From NCBI GenBank assembly GCA_016193065.1, contig JACPSX010000050.1:1-22276 (forward strand): DNA of 22,276 nucleotides. The letters are read 5' to 3'. The stretch comes from Candidatus Tectimicrobiota bacterium. Lineage in GTDB: Bacteria; JACPSX01. Shown piece after piece: positions 13,909 through 21,554 of this stretch; within the stretch, counting starts at the first letter, position 1; the number at the start of each line of letters is the position of its first letter. The notes beneath the pieces were generated by a model. That model had not been told where the DNA came from. It ran no database searches and saw only the letters and a list, made by a program, of their open reading frames with translations. The translations under genes and the position numbers were made by a program.

Positions 13909-16302
13909 TTATCGCTTCAGATTGACCAGTTCGGTTAGCAGGCTATCTGTTGTGGAAATGACCCGGGCGTTTGCCTGGAAAGCCTGCTGCGTTTTAATCA
14001 GGGTTACAAATTCCGACGCCAGATCTACGTTTGAGAGTTCCAGCGCGTTTGAGGCTATCGTCCCACGGCCTCCAGTGTCAGGGACACCGACGATGGGCTG
14101 GCCGGAGGCCTGGGTCTCCGAAAACCGGTTACCGCCGGCGGCATTCAACCCCTCGACGCTGGCGAAACGGGCCAGAGCCACCTGAGCCAGACTCTGGGTC
14201 TGGCCGTTGGTGAACAGGCCGGTGATGATCCCGTCGTCGTCGATCCCCACGCTCTGGAGCTGGCCGGCCGAAAAACCGTCCTGGCTCTGGGAAATGGTTG
14301 AAGAAACCCCCGCAAACTGGGTCGTGCCGTCGAGACCCGTCGTGCCGGCGTCGGTCACCAGGCTCGTGCCGAAGTCAAGGGCGATCACCTGGCCCTGGGT
14401 GGCACCGCCCGAGAAGTTGAAAATGGAGGAAGTCGTCGATTCCGTGTTGAGGGCCCCGTCCGAGGTAAAGGTGAGTTGCCCCTTGGCTTCTTCTTCATTG
14501 ATTCCCGTTGTCCCTCCCGTGATGTCACCCCCGTCCACCAGGGCACTCCAGGACCAGGTGTTATTGGAATCCTTGCGGAAATAGACGGATAGGGTGTGGG
14601 GGTTCCCCAGGGAGTCGTACCCGGTGATTGAAGTTGAGAAGTTCGAGGACGTGATGGGGTTGAAGCGGTCAATCGTATTGCCCTGGTACAGGATCGCCGT
14701 GGAGGTCCCCCCGGAACCCATGTTGATGGATTGCAGGAAATCCTGCGTGGCATCCGGGGTGACGGTGAGGGTGGAAGAAGTCCCGGTGGTATCGGACTTG
14801 ATTGTGAAACGCTTGGGGACCGTGACTCCGTAGTTCACTTCGATGGTCTTGCCGCTGAAGGCCGCGTCGGCCCGGATCTTGTTCTGCATCTCCGTGGCCA
14901 GAGAAGTTGTCGTGTAGGTCCCGGCGGCGATGGTAATGTCCGCAGCGCTCGATGTCCCATCTACGGTCAGGGCAAACTGATCGTTGACGCCCGAGATGAC
15001 GTTGAACGCCACCGTGTTATCGCTCGTATCGGAGGAGTTGACGGCCAGGGCGGTGTCGCTGGCGTTGAATCCCAGGGTTGTTCTGGCCCCGGACCCGTTA
15101 TTGGACCACTTCAGTGTAATCGGGTTTGTGTTGCCGTTGTTGTTGGTTATGGTAAATTTCTGTGTGTTCTCATCGTAGCTGACCGTGTACAGGTCGCCGC
15201 CCCCGTTGGTGGCCTCGATGGCCGTCTTGATCGCCGTGGCCACCTGATCTCCCGTATAGACCGTGTTGGCCGTAAGTCCCCCGTTGACCAGCAGGTTGGC
15301 CCGCCGGTCGGACCCGTCATTGAAGATGATGAGAGCGTTGGCGTCGTTCACTACCGAGTCGCTCACGTCGCTGCTTCCCGGAGCGATATTCCCCGAGCTT
15401 ACCGAGTTGAACGCCAGGGCGGATTCGGCTGTGGTGGCCGCATCTTCCCAGTGCAGGACAATGGTTCCGACATTCCCCGCATCATTCGCGATGGTGAACT
15501 TCCCCGTCGTGGGACTGTAGCTGACCGTGTAGGTATCTGCAGCTTGAGCCCCGTCATTCGTTGCTTCCAGAGCGGCCTTAATTGCTGCCGCCACTTCGGC
15601 TCCCGTGGAGATTTGGGCCGAAGTGAGACCGCCAGCGGTGGTGATGCTGGCTGCGCGAGTGGCGCCGTCCCCGTCGTCCCAGCGGATCACGTCGTTCGTA
15701 CCCGTGGTGATCGTGAACCCTGAGGTGAAAATAAAACCGTCCGTGACCGCTGCCGACGAAGTGGCGTAGCCGGCCGTGTTCTTCACCGTGGAGGTGGAGT
15801 CCAGGTTCGAGGCGATATTTACTTCGGTCGTCGCCTGGGGGGAGGCAGAGGCGGAACCGATGTTAATGTCCTGCAGGGCGCTGGAAATGATCCCGGTGGT
15901 CGGGTCCAGGGCATATCCCCGCAGAAAGAACCCCTCCGGGTTGGCGAGCTTGCCGTCCTTATCGAGGATGAAGCGCCCGGCCCGGGCATAATAATTTCCC
16001 GTCCCTTTGTTGACAATGAAGAAGCCGTCTCCGTCGATGGCCAGGTCGGTGGCGCTGCTGGTGGTCTCGAAGGACCCCTGGGTGAACACGTTGGTGACTT
16101 CCGAGAGGAACACCCCGCGCCCGATCTGGGAGCTTCCCGAGGCTCCGGAAAGACTCTGGCTTAGAATGTCGGCAAACTCGGCCCGGCTGGACTTAAATCC
16201 GGTGGTGTTCACGTTGGCGATGTTGTTGCTCAGGACCGACAGGGCGTTGGCGTAGGAGTCAAGCCCGCTGACCCCGGCAAAGAGTGCGCTTAAAATCGTC
16301 AT
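13909..16302 (-). CDS. flgE: Flagellar hook protein FlgE, enlarged with three internal repeats
   Basis: 797 residues; most FlgE proteins have about 400-450. The N-terminal rod motif (SALFAGVSGLDSYANALSVLSNNIANVNTTGFKS) and the C-terminal one (LELSNVDLASEFVTLIKTQQAFQANARVI, with the end LLTELVNLKR) are intact, as is the domain after the N-terminus (DLAIDGDGFFIV). Three related units of about 100 residues sit at about 196-302, 319-428 and 431-526, each containing a TV-YS/D-....KFTI core. They resemble flagellin hook IN motif repeats and should lie on the outer surface. AAGGAGG lies six bases before the ATG. It is the last gene of the hook operon, followed by a hairpin. Confidence 0.96.
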   Translation of the reverse strand: MTILSALFAGVSGLDSYANALSVLSNNIANVNTTGFKSSRAEFADILSQSLSGASGSSQIGRGVFLSEVTNVFTQGSFETTSSATDLAIDGDGFFIVNKGTGNYYARAGRFILDKDGKLANPEGFFLRGYALDPTTGIISSALQDINIGSASASPQATTEVNIASNLDSTSTVKNTAGYATSSAAVTDGFIFTSGFTITTGTNDVIRWDDGDGATRAASITTAGGLTSAQISTGAEVAAAIKAALEATNDGAQAADTYTVSYSPTTGKFTIANDAGNVGTIVLHWEDAATTAESALAFNSVSSGNIAPGSSDVSDSVVNDANALIIFNDGSDRRANLLVNGGLTANTVYTGDQVATAIKTAIEATNGGGDLYTVSYDENTQKFTITNNNGNTNPITLKWSNNGSGARTTLGFNASDTALAVNSSDTSDNTVAFNVISGVNDQFALTVDGTSSAADITIAAGTYTTTSLATEMQNKIRADAAFSGKTIEVNYGVTVPKRFTIKSDTTGTSSTLTVTPDATQDFLQSINMGSGGTSTAILYQGNTIDRFNPITSSNFSTSITGYDSLGNPHTLSVYFRKDSNNTWSWSALVDGGDITGGTTGINEEEAKGQLTFTSDGALNTESTTSSIFNFSGGATQGQVIALDFGTSLVTDAGTTGLDGTTQFAGVSSTISQSQDGFSAGQLQSVGIDDDGIITGLFTNGQTQSLAQVALARFASVEGLNAAGGNRFSETQASGQPIVGVPDTGGRGTIASNALELSNVDLASEFVTLIKTQQAFQANARVISTTDSLLTELVNLKR

Positions 16303-16332
16303 GATGAGCCTCCTTAGTAAACGGCTGTGATC

Positions 16333-16875
16333 TTAGGGCTGCCCTGGGACTACTTCCATCACTTCCAGGACGCTGGCCAGCGGGATCCTGCTTCCTGCCA
16401 CATGGAGGATGGGGAGCCCTTCCTGGAAGGAGACTCCATCCACCTTTCCCACCACCCACTGTTTGACCGCGACGGGCTTACCGATCTTGTTCAAGGCCTG
16501 GACTTCCAGTCGGTATGTTCCGTCCGGCAAGGAGGTTCCCTGGGAGCTGCGGCCGTCCCACTGGTAATCGTGCTCTCCTTTCCCCTGCGGACCGGGTTCC
16601 ACCCGGCGCACCTGGCGCCCGGAGGAATCGTAGATGTTCAAGACGACGGCCGCGGCATCCTCGCTCAGATGGTAGCGCAGAGGGCCGGCGCTCCCCCCCT
16701 GGAGGCTCACCGTGTTCCCGTCCGCTTTGATCTGCTTGCCCAGGAAATTGACCCCCTGAGCGCCGTTGACGAGGTTCTGGGAGGCCGTGAGAGCTTCGAG
16801 CTGCTTGTTCATGTTCAAGAGTTGCTCCAGACTGCTGAACTGGGCCATCTGGGAGGCAAACTGCGCATTGTCCAT
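16333..16875 (-). CDS. flgD: Hook-cap protein FlgD, N-terminus disrupted
   Basis: FlgD caps the growing hook and is exported by its N-terminus. From ATG 16875 the protein has 180 residues: DNAQFASQMAQFSSLEQLLNMN, then the FlgD Ig-like domain (VVLNIYDSSGRQVRRVEPGPQGKGEHDYQWDGRSSQGTSLPDGTYRLEV). Conserved FlgD residues continue in frame before the ATG (VKQLQYQDPLNP) but a TAG at 16926-16924 closes that frame and no start codon lies between. The normal N-terminus with its F-L-x-L-L export motif is therefore missing. A short frame with a strong ribosome site just upstream looks like the lost 5' end. The gene is either truncated, restarted by coupling at 16875, or mis-assembled. Confidence 0.85.
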   Translation of the reverse strand: MDNAQFASQMAQFSSLEQLLNMNKQLEALTASQNLVNGAQGVNFLGKQIKADGNTVSLQGGSAGPLRYHLSEDAAAVVLNIYDSSGRQVRRVEPGPQGKGEHDYQWDGRSSQGTSLPDGTYRLEVQALNKIGKPVAVKQWVVGKVDGVSFQEGLPILHVAGSRIPLASVLEVMEVVPGQP

Positions 16876-16880
16876 GGGGT

Positions 16881-16955
16881 TTAGCGGATCCTGGTACTGG
16901 AGCTGCTTGACGTGTCCGGAACGGGGCTACGGGCGGTTTTGGCGACTTCAATCAT
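16881..16955 (-). pseudogene. Remnant of the flgD 5' end (24-codon frame)
   Basis: ATG at 16955 has AGGAGG four bases upstream, the strongest ribosome site in the neighbourhood. The frame reads MIEVAKTARSPVPDT and then runs out of frame through the bases that encode FlgD KQLQYQDPLNP in the other frame. It stops at TAA 16883-16881, five bases before the ATG at 16875. It starts 19 bases after the fliK stop. I read it as the original flgD start, cut from the rest by a deletion that is not a multiple of three. Translation through it could feed restart at 16875. Confidence 0.55.
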
Positions 16956-16974
16956 GATTCCTCCTCATCTCTCC

Positions 16975-18618
16975 TTACGCGAAAAGGTCCACGGTCCCGC
17001 GCTGCGAGTAAGCATCCTTGTGCCGAGATCTCAGATCCTCTGCTTCGATCCGGGGCATTTCACTGCCGTCTTCTCCGAGGCCCGCGGCGCTTTCCTGGTC
17101 GTGAGGGGCGGGCATCCCGTTGCGAGAGTGCCGCCACGGGTTTTCCCCCACCTGGACAAAGAGACGGTCTACTCTTAAGCCCTGTTCTTCCAGGGCTCCC
17201 CGCAGGCGGTCCATGTGGGTCTCAATGACTTCACGAACCGCGGCGGTCTCTGCGATGAACTTGGCCTGAATGCCGCGCTGGTCGCTGGTGATCTGCACGT
17301 GCAGTCGGCCCAGAGAATCGGGCTTGAGATCCAGCTCCATCCGCCCCTCACCCCGGCTCAAATGATAGGAGATGCGCTCCACAATCTGTCCCAACACCGG
17401 CGGGGCGGGAGTTTGGGGTCGCGCTGAGAGTTCCGGGGGATTGAAGGGCGGGTTCTGTAGCCGGTGGGGTGGCGTTTCTCCGAGGGGATTAGGCGTCTCC
17501 TGAAGCAAGGTAGTCGATGCCGGCGCCTGTACCCTTTCCGGTTCACGGTAAGACGTGCGCTGGGTTCCTTTCAGGGGATCTTCGATCAGGAGGGAGGTGG
17601 GACTTGGGCGAGATGGTTGATCTTCCGATTCCGACCAGGCTCCCTGCTCGAAAAGACCCGAGTAAGGCAGTTGCCTGGCGCCGCTCTGATTGTCCTGTCC
17701 TTCGAGACCTTTTATGGCAGGGGCCGGAGGTTCTCCCATGGACCGGCTCAGGGCCCGAGCTTCCTGCATCCATCCCGGCCGGGGGAGTCGTAGATCCTGC
17801 GCATTGGTTGCAGGAACCCGGCCAGAGCCAAGCAATGTCCCTGTTCCTTCAGGGTGGTCTTGGGGATCCTGTGCACCAGTTACAGCAACGGGCCACGGGG
17901 ATTCTGGGGACCCACTCATTGACTGTGGGCTTCCCGGGCTAGGAAGGGATGATGGATGGGTGCCCTGCTTTCCCTCCGGTGCCGGCAAGATGACCCCTTC
18001 GACATTTACGGCACGATGTCGCGCTCCTTCTGCCGATGGATCGCGACCGGCATCCGGAAAGAGGCGTTCAACGCCTTTGGTCAGTGCAACGAGCTTTTCC
18101 TCGGTCAACGCACCGGCGCCGGTCTGACTGTCCGCTTCCCCCGTGGTGAATAACGCCGCAATATCGGCGGCTCCCGAGTTTGCGGAACCTGGAGGCGGGA
18201 ACGACGGGAGTCCCATTTCCTTCCCGGCTTCCGGTCGGGAAGCGTCGGGCTCCAGAAGAATCACGGGTGTAGGCGTTCCGGTCGCAAGAGTCGGGATTGC
18301 ACACCCGCAAGGCGGGTACCCGATCGGGCCATCCGCCGGTGGGACTTGGGTATCGGGAAGGTCCGGAAAACTTTCTCCTACCCACCACAGCCACAACCCG
18401 GTGGGCGCCGGCGTAGCGTTTCCCCCGCTGTCGTCAACGGGGATCGTTTGAGTCGACTGTGCGTCTGCAGAGGGGAGAATCGGCCCTGCTGCCAGACCGA
18501 GAAGATCCTCAAAATCCGTGGAGGTTCCTTCTCCGGAAGAGCCAGGCGATGTCTTTGTCGGCTGTAACGGCGCTGCAGCACAGGTGCCCGGCAAGGGTAA
18601 GAGATTTGTTGCGCTCAC
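16975..18618 (-). CDS. fliK: Flagellar hook-length control protein FliK
   Basis: 547 residues from GTG 18618, which has GGAG eight bases upstream. The frame is open to a TTG at 18684, but that codon is part of the sigma-54 promoter and would not be transcribed. The long N-terminal part is Pro/Ser/Gly-rich and poorly ordered, as expected of a molecular ruler. The C-terminal Flg_hook domain is clear: SRGEGRMELDLKPDSLGRLHVQI, then AAVREVIETHMDRLRGALEEQGLRVDRLFVQV. It measures hook length and triggers the FlhB switch. A palindromic repeat copy sits at 18303-18323, read as GYPPCGC. It is the first gene of the hook operon with flgD and flgE. Confidence 0.92.
   Translation of the reverse strand: MSATNLLPLPGTCAAAPLQPTKTSPGSSGEGTSTDFEDLLGLAAGPILPSADAQSTQTIPVDDSGGNATPAPTGLWLWWVGESFPDLPDTQVPPADGPIGYPPCGCAIPTLATGTPTPVILLEPDASRPEAGKEMGLPSFPPPGSANSGAADIAALFTTGEADSQTGAGALTEEKLVALTKGVERLFPDAGRDPSAEGARHRAVNVEGVILPAPEGKQGTHPSSLPSPGSPQSMSGSPESPWPVAVTGAQDPQDHPEGTGTLLGSGRVPATNAQDLRLPRPGWMQEARALSRSMGEPPAPAIKGLEGQDNQSGARQLPYSGLFEQGAWSESEDQPSRPSPTSLLIEDPLKGTQRTSYREPERVQAPASTTLLQETPNPLGETPPHRLQNPPFNPPELSARPQTPAPPVLGQIVERISYHLSRGEGRMELDLKPDSLGRLHVQITSDQRGIQAKFIAETAAVREVIETHMDRLRGALEEQGLRVDRLFVQVGENPWRHSRNGMPAPHDQESAAGLGEDGSEMPRIEAEDLRSRHKDAYSQRGTVDLFA
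18303..18323. repeat. Palindromic repeat copy in fliK, opposite orientation
   Basis: Exact reverse complement of the fliO consensus copy (CACCCGCAAGGCGGGTACCC plus G). It lies in frame in the ruler part of fliK, so the same element is translated there as GYPPCGC rather than HPQGGYP. Confidence 0.85.
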
Positions 18619-18667
18619 AGAGTTTTCTCCGGCCTCTCGGGAACTTGAAAGCTCCGTGGAGGCGGAG

Positions 18668-18684
18668 AGCAATCCCCATGCCAA
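18668..18684 (-). promoter_or_regulatory. Sigma-54 promoter of the fliK-flgD-flgE operon
   Basis: Minus strand TTGGCATGGGGATTGCT against the consensus YTGGCACGRNNNTTGCW: one mismatch, with GG (18682-18681) and GC (18670-18669) exactly 10 bases apart. It lies 50 bases before the GTG start chosen for fliK. No GTCAA-N4-TTGAC site was found in the 400 bases upstream. Confidence 0.85.
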
Positions 18685-19085
18685 CCGCTATCTAGGCCTA
18701 ATTCCTGGAGTTGGCGTGCAGGGACGGTCTGAAGTGAGGGAAGTTTTTACCGCCCGGGGAAAAAGGTGCTAGGCAAGCGACACTGCGGAGGTGGCGGGTA
18801 GGAGACCGGGGTGCCCACACCCAGGAGGGGTACCCGGCTCACGAAGCGCTTGCGACGTGAGTTGTGTCGGCCGGATTGCGAGGTCTCTTCCTCGCAACCG
18901 CTTAGATCGCCTACGGGGGCTAACCCCTCGGGTGATGAGGTTCCAGGAAGGGCGGCGCCTACAAAACTTTGTAGGGGCACCCCTGCGTGGGTGCCCTCCG
19001 TCGCCTGTGGGGGGCTGCCCCGAGGACTTTGCCACCGGGGCACTGCGTGCAAGCGACCTGAGCAGGTGCGGGCGAGAGAATGGCC
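18685..19085. other. Gene-free 400-base stretch with several palindromes
   Basis: I see no credible gene here. It holds four hairpin-forming inverted repeats. TTGCGAGG/CCTCGCAA (18876-18897, 6-base loop) is extended by CGG/CCG across a bulge. CCTACAAA/TTTGTAGG lies at 18958-18975, and GGGCACCC/GGGTGCCC at 18975-18996. TGCCCCG/CGGGGCA lies at 19016-19042. The TTTGTAGGGGCACCC part resembles the GTAGGGGC...GCCC intergenic repeats common in environmental genomes. None has a clear U run, so I cannot name a terminator for the fliH-fliI-fliJ-motE unit. Confidence 0.6.
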
Positions 19086-19835
19086 CTATCGGCCCGGCGG
19101 TTTGGCCAATTGTTCGCTGAGGCGGGCGGCTTTCTCGGGATTCATGAAGGCCAGGATCCGGGAAGCTTGTCGGTCCTTCATGCGCTGAAAGACTTTCAAG
19201 GTGGTCTCTTCCTGCATGCGCTCCAGGAGGGGAGCCGCTTCTTCGGGCCTCATGCCGCTGTACAGCTTGGCCAGCCGGCTGATCTTTTCTTCCTCCATTT
19301 GGCCGATCATGCCGAGACGCTCCTGGATCCGCTTTTCGGTCTGCAGGATCTCGGCCAGCTTCTTCTCCACTTCTTGCTTAAGGCTTTGGAGGCGCTCCTC
19401 GTAACGCTTCAGGGCTTCTTCGCGGCGGTCCAGATCTTCCTTGCGTTTCTCCAGGGATTGCAGGATCTGAAGATCCTTCAGGGAAAGGGGAGCACCTTGC
19501 GCGGAGGCGGAGCGAGCCCCTTCCGTGGAGTCGGCCGCAAATCCCAGCAAAGGAACAACCAGGATCCAGCCCAGACACAGGATCACCCCCGCCCCACGAC
19601 GCAGGTAGTCCCCGCAAAAGTTAGCCGTAATCCGAAATTCGAACGTCTTGCCGGGGAGTGCGGGCCCGCGGGTGGTGCCGGGGATGCCTCCGGAGAGACG
19701 CGCGAAAGTGGGACCCTCGTCAGGGTGACGTAGCGCGGCTCGGAGGAGGCGCCCCGGCGACAGGACCTGCGGGCCGATGGCACGCTTAGAAGGCGACAGT
19801 TTTTTCGGATCAGGGTTAGCTCCGCCGTTGTTCAT
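19086..19835 (-). CDS. MotE/YlxF-type coiled-coil membrane protein (MgtE N-domain family)
   Basis: 249 residues from ATG 19835, which has GGAGG six bases upstream and overlaps fliJ by 20 bases. Order: an unusual 80-residue N-terminal extension rich in Pro, Gly and Arg; a membrane helix at 82-101 (AGVILCLGWILVVPLLGFAA); a long coiled coil at about 118-186; and a C-terminal MgtE_N-like domain (LAKLYSGMRPEEAAPLLERM ... RMKDRQASRILAFMNPEKAARLSEQL). YlxF of Bacillus has the same place between fliJ and fliK. MotE of Rhizobium is a chaperone for a periplasmic motor protein; the role here is unknown. The extension may derive from an inserted repeat. A shorter form starting near the membrane helix is possible. 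Confidence 0.82.
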   Translation of the reverse strand: MNNGGANPDPKKLSPSKRAIGPQVLSPGRLLRAALRHPDEGPTFARLSGGIPGTTRGPALPGKTFEFRITANFCGDYLRRGAGVILCLGWILVVPLLGFAADSTEGARSASAQGAPLSLKDLQILQSLEKRKEDLDRREEALKRYEERLQSLKQEVEKKLAEILQTEKRIQERLGMIGQMEEEKISRLAKLYSGMRPEEAAPLLERMQEETTLKVFQRMKDRQASRILAFMNPEKAARLSEQLAKPPGR

Positions 19836-20277
19836 TGCCTTCCTCCCTGAGACGGTTTTGTCCGGCAATCTCATCGAGTATGCGGGTTTCCTGACGCGTT
19901 TCCTCGTAGACATAGGCTTGCTGCTTCTTCTCTTTCAGGCGTTCGAGAACTTTTTTCTTTTTGGAAGCCTCCACAAGCTCAACCCGTTTGGCTTCTGCGG
20001 CCAATTCCAGCTCGCGAACCGTGTCCTGCTGGTGGAGGATCTCAGTGCCCAGCCTCTCCAGATACGCGCGGTAAAGGTCCATCTCGGCCGCCGTGATCCC
20101 CCGGCCCTGCCGGTCTTGCAGTTCGGCCCTGTACCGGGATTTTTGGTTCTCCAGGGCTGCCAGGCAAGCCAGAGCCGCTTTCCATGCAATCTGGCATTGT
20201 GCCAGTTCCTGTTGCAGCTTTTCTTCGGTCCATTTCCTGACTCGGAGCGCGGGCTCCAGACGGAACTTAAACATCAT
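19816..20277 (-). CDS. fliJ: Flagellar export chaperone/ATPase stalk protein FliJ
   Basis: 153 residues, entirely helical in appearance, with the FliJ start FKFRLEPALRVRKWTEEKLQQELA and a long coiled coil (ELELAAEAKRVELVEASKKKKVLERLKEKKQQAY). It inserts into the FliI hexamer like the gamma subunit of F-ATPase and links it to FlhA. The ATG overlaps the fliI stop (ATGA); a second ATG follows directly and could be used instead. Its 3' end overlaps the motE-like gene. Confidence 0.94.
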   Translation of the reverse strand: MMFKFRLEPALRVRKWTEEKLQQELAQCQIAWKAALACLAALENQKSRYRAELQDRQGRGITAAEMDLYRAYLERLGTEILHQQDTVRELELAAEAKRVELVEASKKKKVLERLKEKKQQAYVYEETRQETRILDEIAGQNRLREEGNEQRRS

Positions 20278-21554
20278 GCTTTGAAGAGTTCTTCCAGTTG
20301 GGTTTGGCTCGTTTTGAAATCCACTCGTTCGTCAATCCCCTGGCACAGATAGCGGTTGATGGGGTCAATCATCTTGAGGGCGTAGTCGATGCGCTCGTTG
20401 CTCCCCTGCACGTAGGCTCCGATATTGATGAGGTCCACGGCTTCCTGATAGGTAGCCAAAACTCCACGCAGCCGGTTGGCGAGGTCCCGGTGCGTCGGGC
20501 CCACGATATCGATCATGAGCCGGCTCACGCTTCCCAAAATGTCAATGGCGGGATAGTGGTTCTGATTGGCCTGTTGGCGGGACAGGACAATATGTCCGTC
20601 CAGGATGGAGCGCACCGTATCGGAGATCGGTTCATTGAGGTCGTCTCCTTCCACAAGCACGGTGTAGAGGCCGGTAATGGGAAGCATGGCGAAAACCGAG
20701 GGGGTATACCCTTTGGTAGTCGGCGGCTCTCCGATCGCCAGACCGATCTCCCTCAAAGCCATCGCGAAACGGGTGACGGAGTCCATCATCAGGAGCACGT
20801 GCTTTCCCCGGGAGCGAAAATATTCCGCTATGGCCGTTGCGATAAACGCCCCTCTCATCCGGATCAACGGGGGCTGGTCCGAAGTAGCGGCCACCACGAC
20901 GGAGCGCTGCAGCCCCTCGGGACCCAGATTTTTCTCGATGAAATCACGGACCTCTCGCCCCCGCTCTCCAATCAGGGCAATGACGTTGACATCGGCGTTG
21001 GTGTAGCGCGCGATCATCCCGAGAACGATACTTTTCCCTACGCCGGATCCGGCCAGGATCCCGATCCGTTGCCCCTTCCCGCAGGTCAGCAGGCCATTGA
21101 TGGCGCGAATTCCCAGATCGAGAGGCTCCTCGATCCGTCTGCGCTGCAAGGGATTGATGGGCGGAGCATAGATCGGGTATTCCTCCCGGGGGCGCAGGAG
21201 TTCCCCCTCGTCGATGGGATTGCCCAGGCCGTCAATGACCCGTCCCAAGAGAGTTTCTCCAACCCGAATCGTAGCCCTCTGGTGGCGGGCCACGATGCGG
21301 CTGCCGGGACGGATCCCCCGCACATCCCCCAAAGGCATGAGCAGGATGCGATGGTCGCGGAACCCGACCACCTCGGCCACGACCCGTGACTGCCTCCCCT
21401 GGGGAAAGATATCGCAAAGGGCCCCCACGGAGGAGCCCGGGCCGTGCCCCTGGATGACCGTTCCCACGACCTGGATCACCTTGCCGTTGACCCGGGTCGA
21501 GTGGATTTCCTTAAGGGCGTTGTGAAACTTTTGGAAATCAACGGGTGCGTCCAT
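20274..21554 (-). CDS. fliI: Flagellum-specific ATPase FliI
   Basis: 426 residues, close to the usual 430-450. F1-beta-like fold: N-terminal barrel (VIQVVGTVIQGHGPGSSVGALC); Walker A GSGVGKS at 169-175, followed by Ile where most FliI have Thr; catalytic Glu in GERGRE at 196-201; Walker B LLMMD at 254-258; then SVTRFAMALREIGLAIGEPPTTKGYTPSVFAMLP, a strong FliI/T3SS ATPase signature. The Thr-to-Ile change after Walker A is outside the consensus G-x4-GK-[ST] and is probably tolerated. Its ATG shares one base with the fliH stop (TGATG). Confidence 0.97.
   Translation of the reverse strand: MDAPVDFQKFHNALKEIHSTRVNGKVIQVVGTVIQGHGPGSSVGALCDIFPQGRQSRVVAEVVGFRDHRILLMPLGDVRGIRPGSRIVARHQRATIRVGETLLGRVIDGLGNPIDEGELLRPREEYPIYAPPINPLQRRRIEEPLDLGIRAINGLLTCGKGQRIGILAGSGVGKSIVLGMIARYTNADVNVIALIGERGREVRDFIEKNLGPEGLQRSVVVAATSDQPPLIRMRGAFIATAIAEYFRSRGKHVLLMMDSVTRFAMALREIGLAIGEPPTTKGYTPSVFAMLPITGLYTVLVEGDDLNEPISDTVRSILDGHIVLSRQQANQNHYPAIDILGSVSRLMIDIVGPTHRDLANRLRGVLATYQEAVDLINIGAYVQGSNERIDYALKMIDPINRYLCQGIDERVDFKTSQTQLEELFKA

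Noticed and set aside
14731-15723. Long plus-strand open frame opposite flgE
   Set aside because: It is antisense to a repetitive, clearly coding hook gene, has no ribosome site of note and no family resemblance.
18747-19052. 101-codon minus-strand frame in the gene-free stretch
   Set aside because: It is made of palindromic repeat sequence, with no ribosome site and no protein-like composition.
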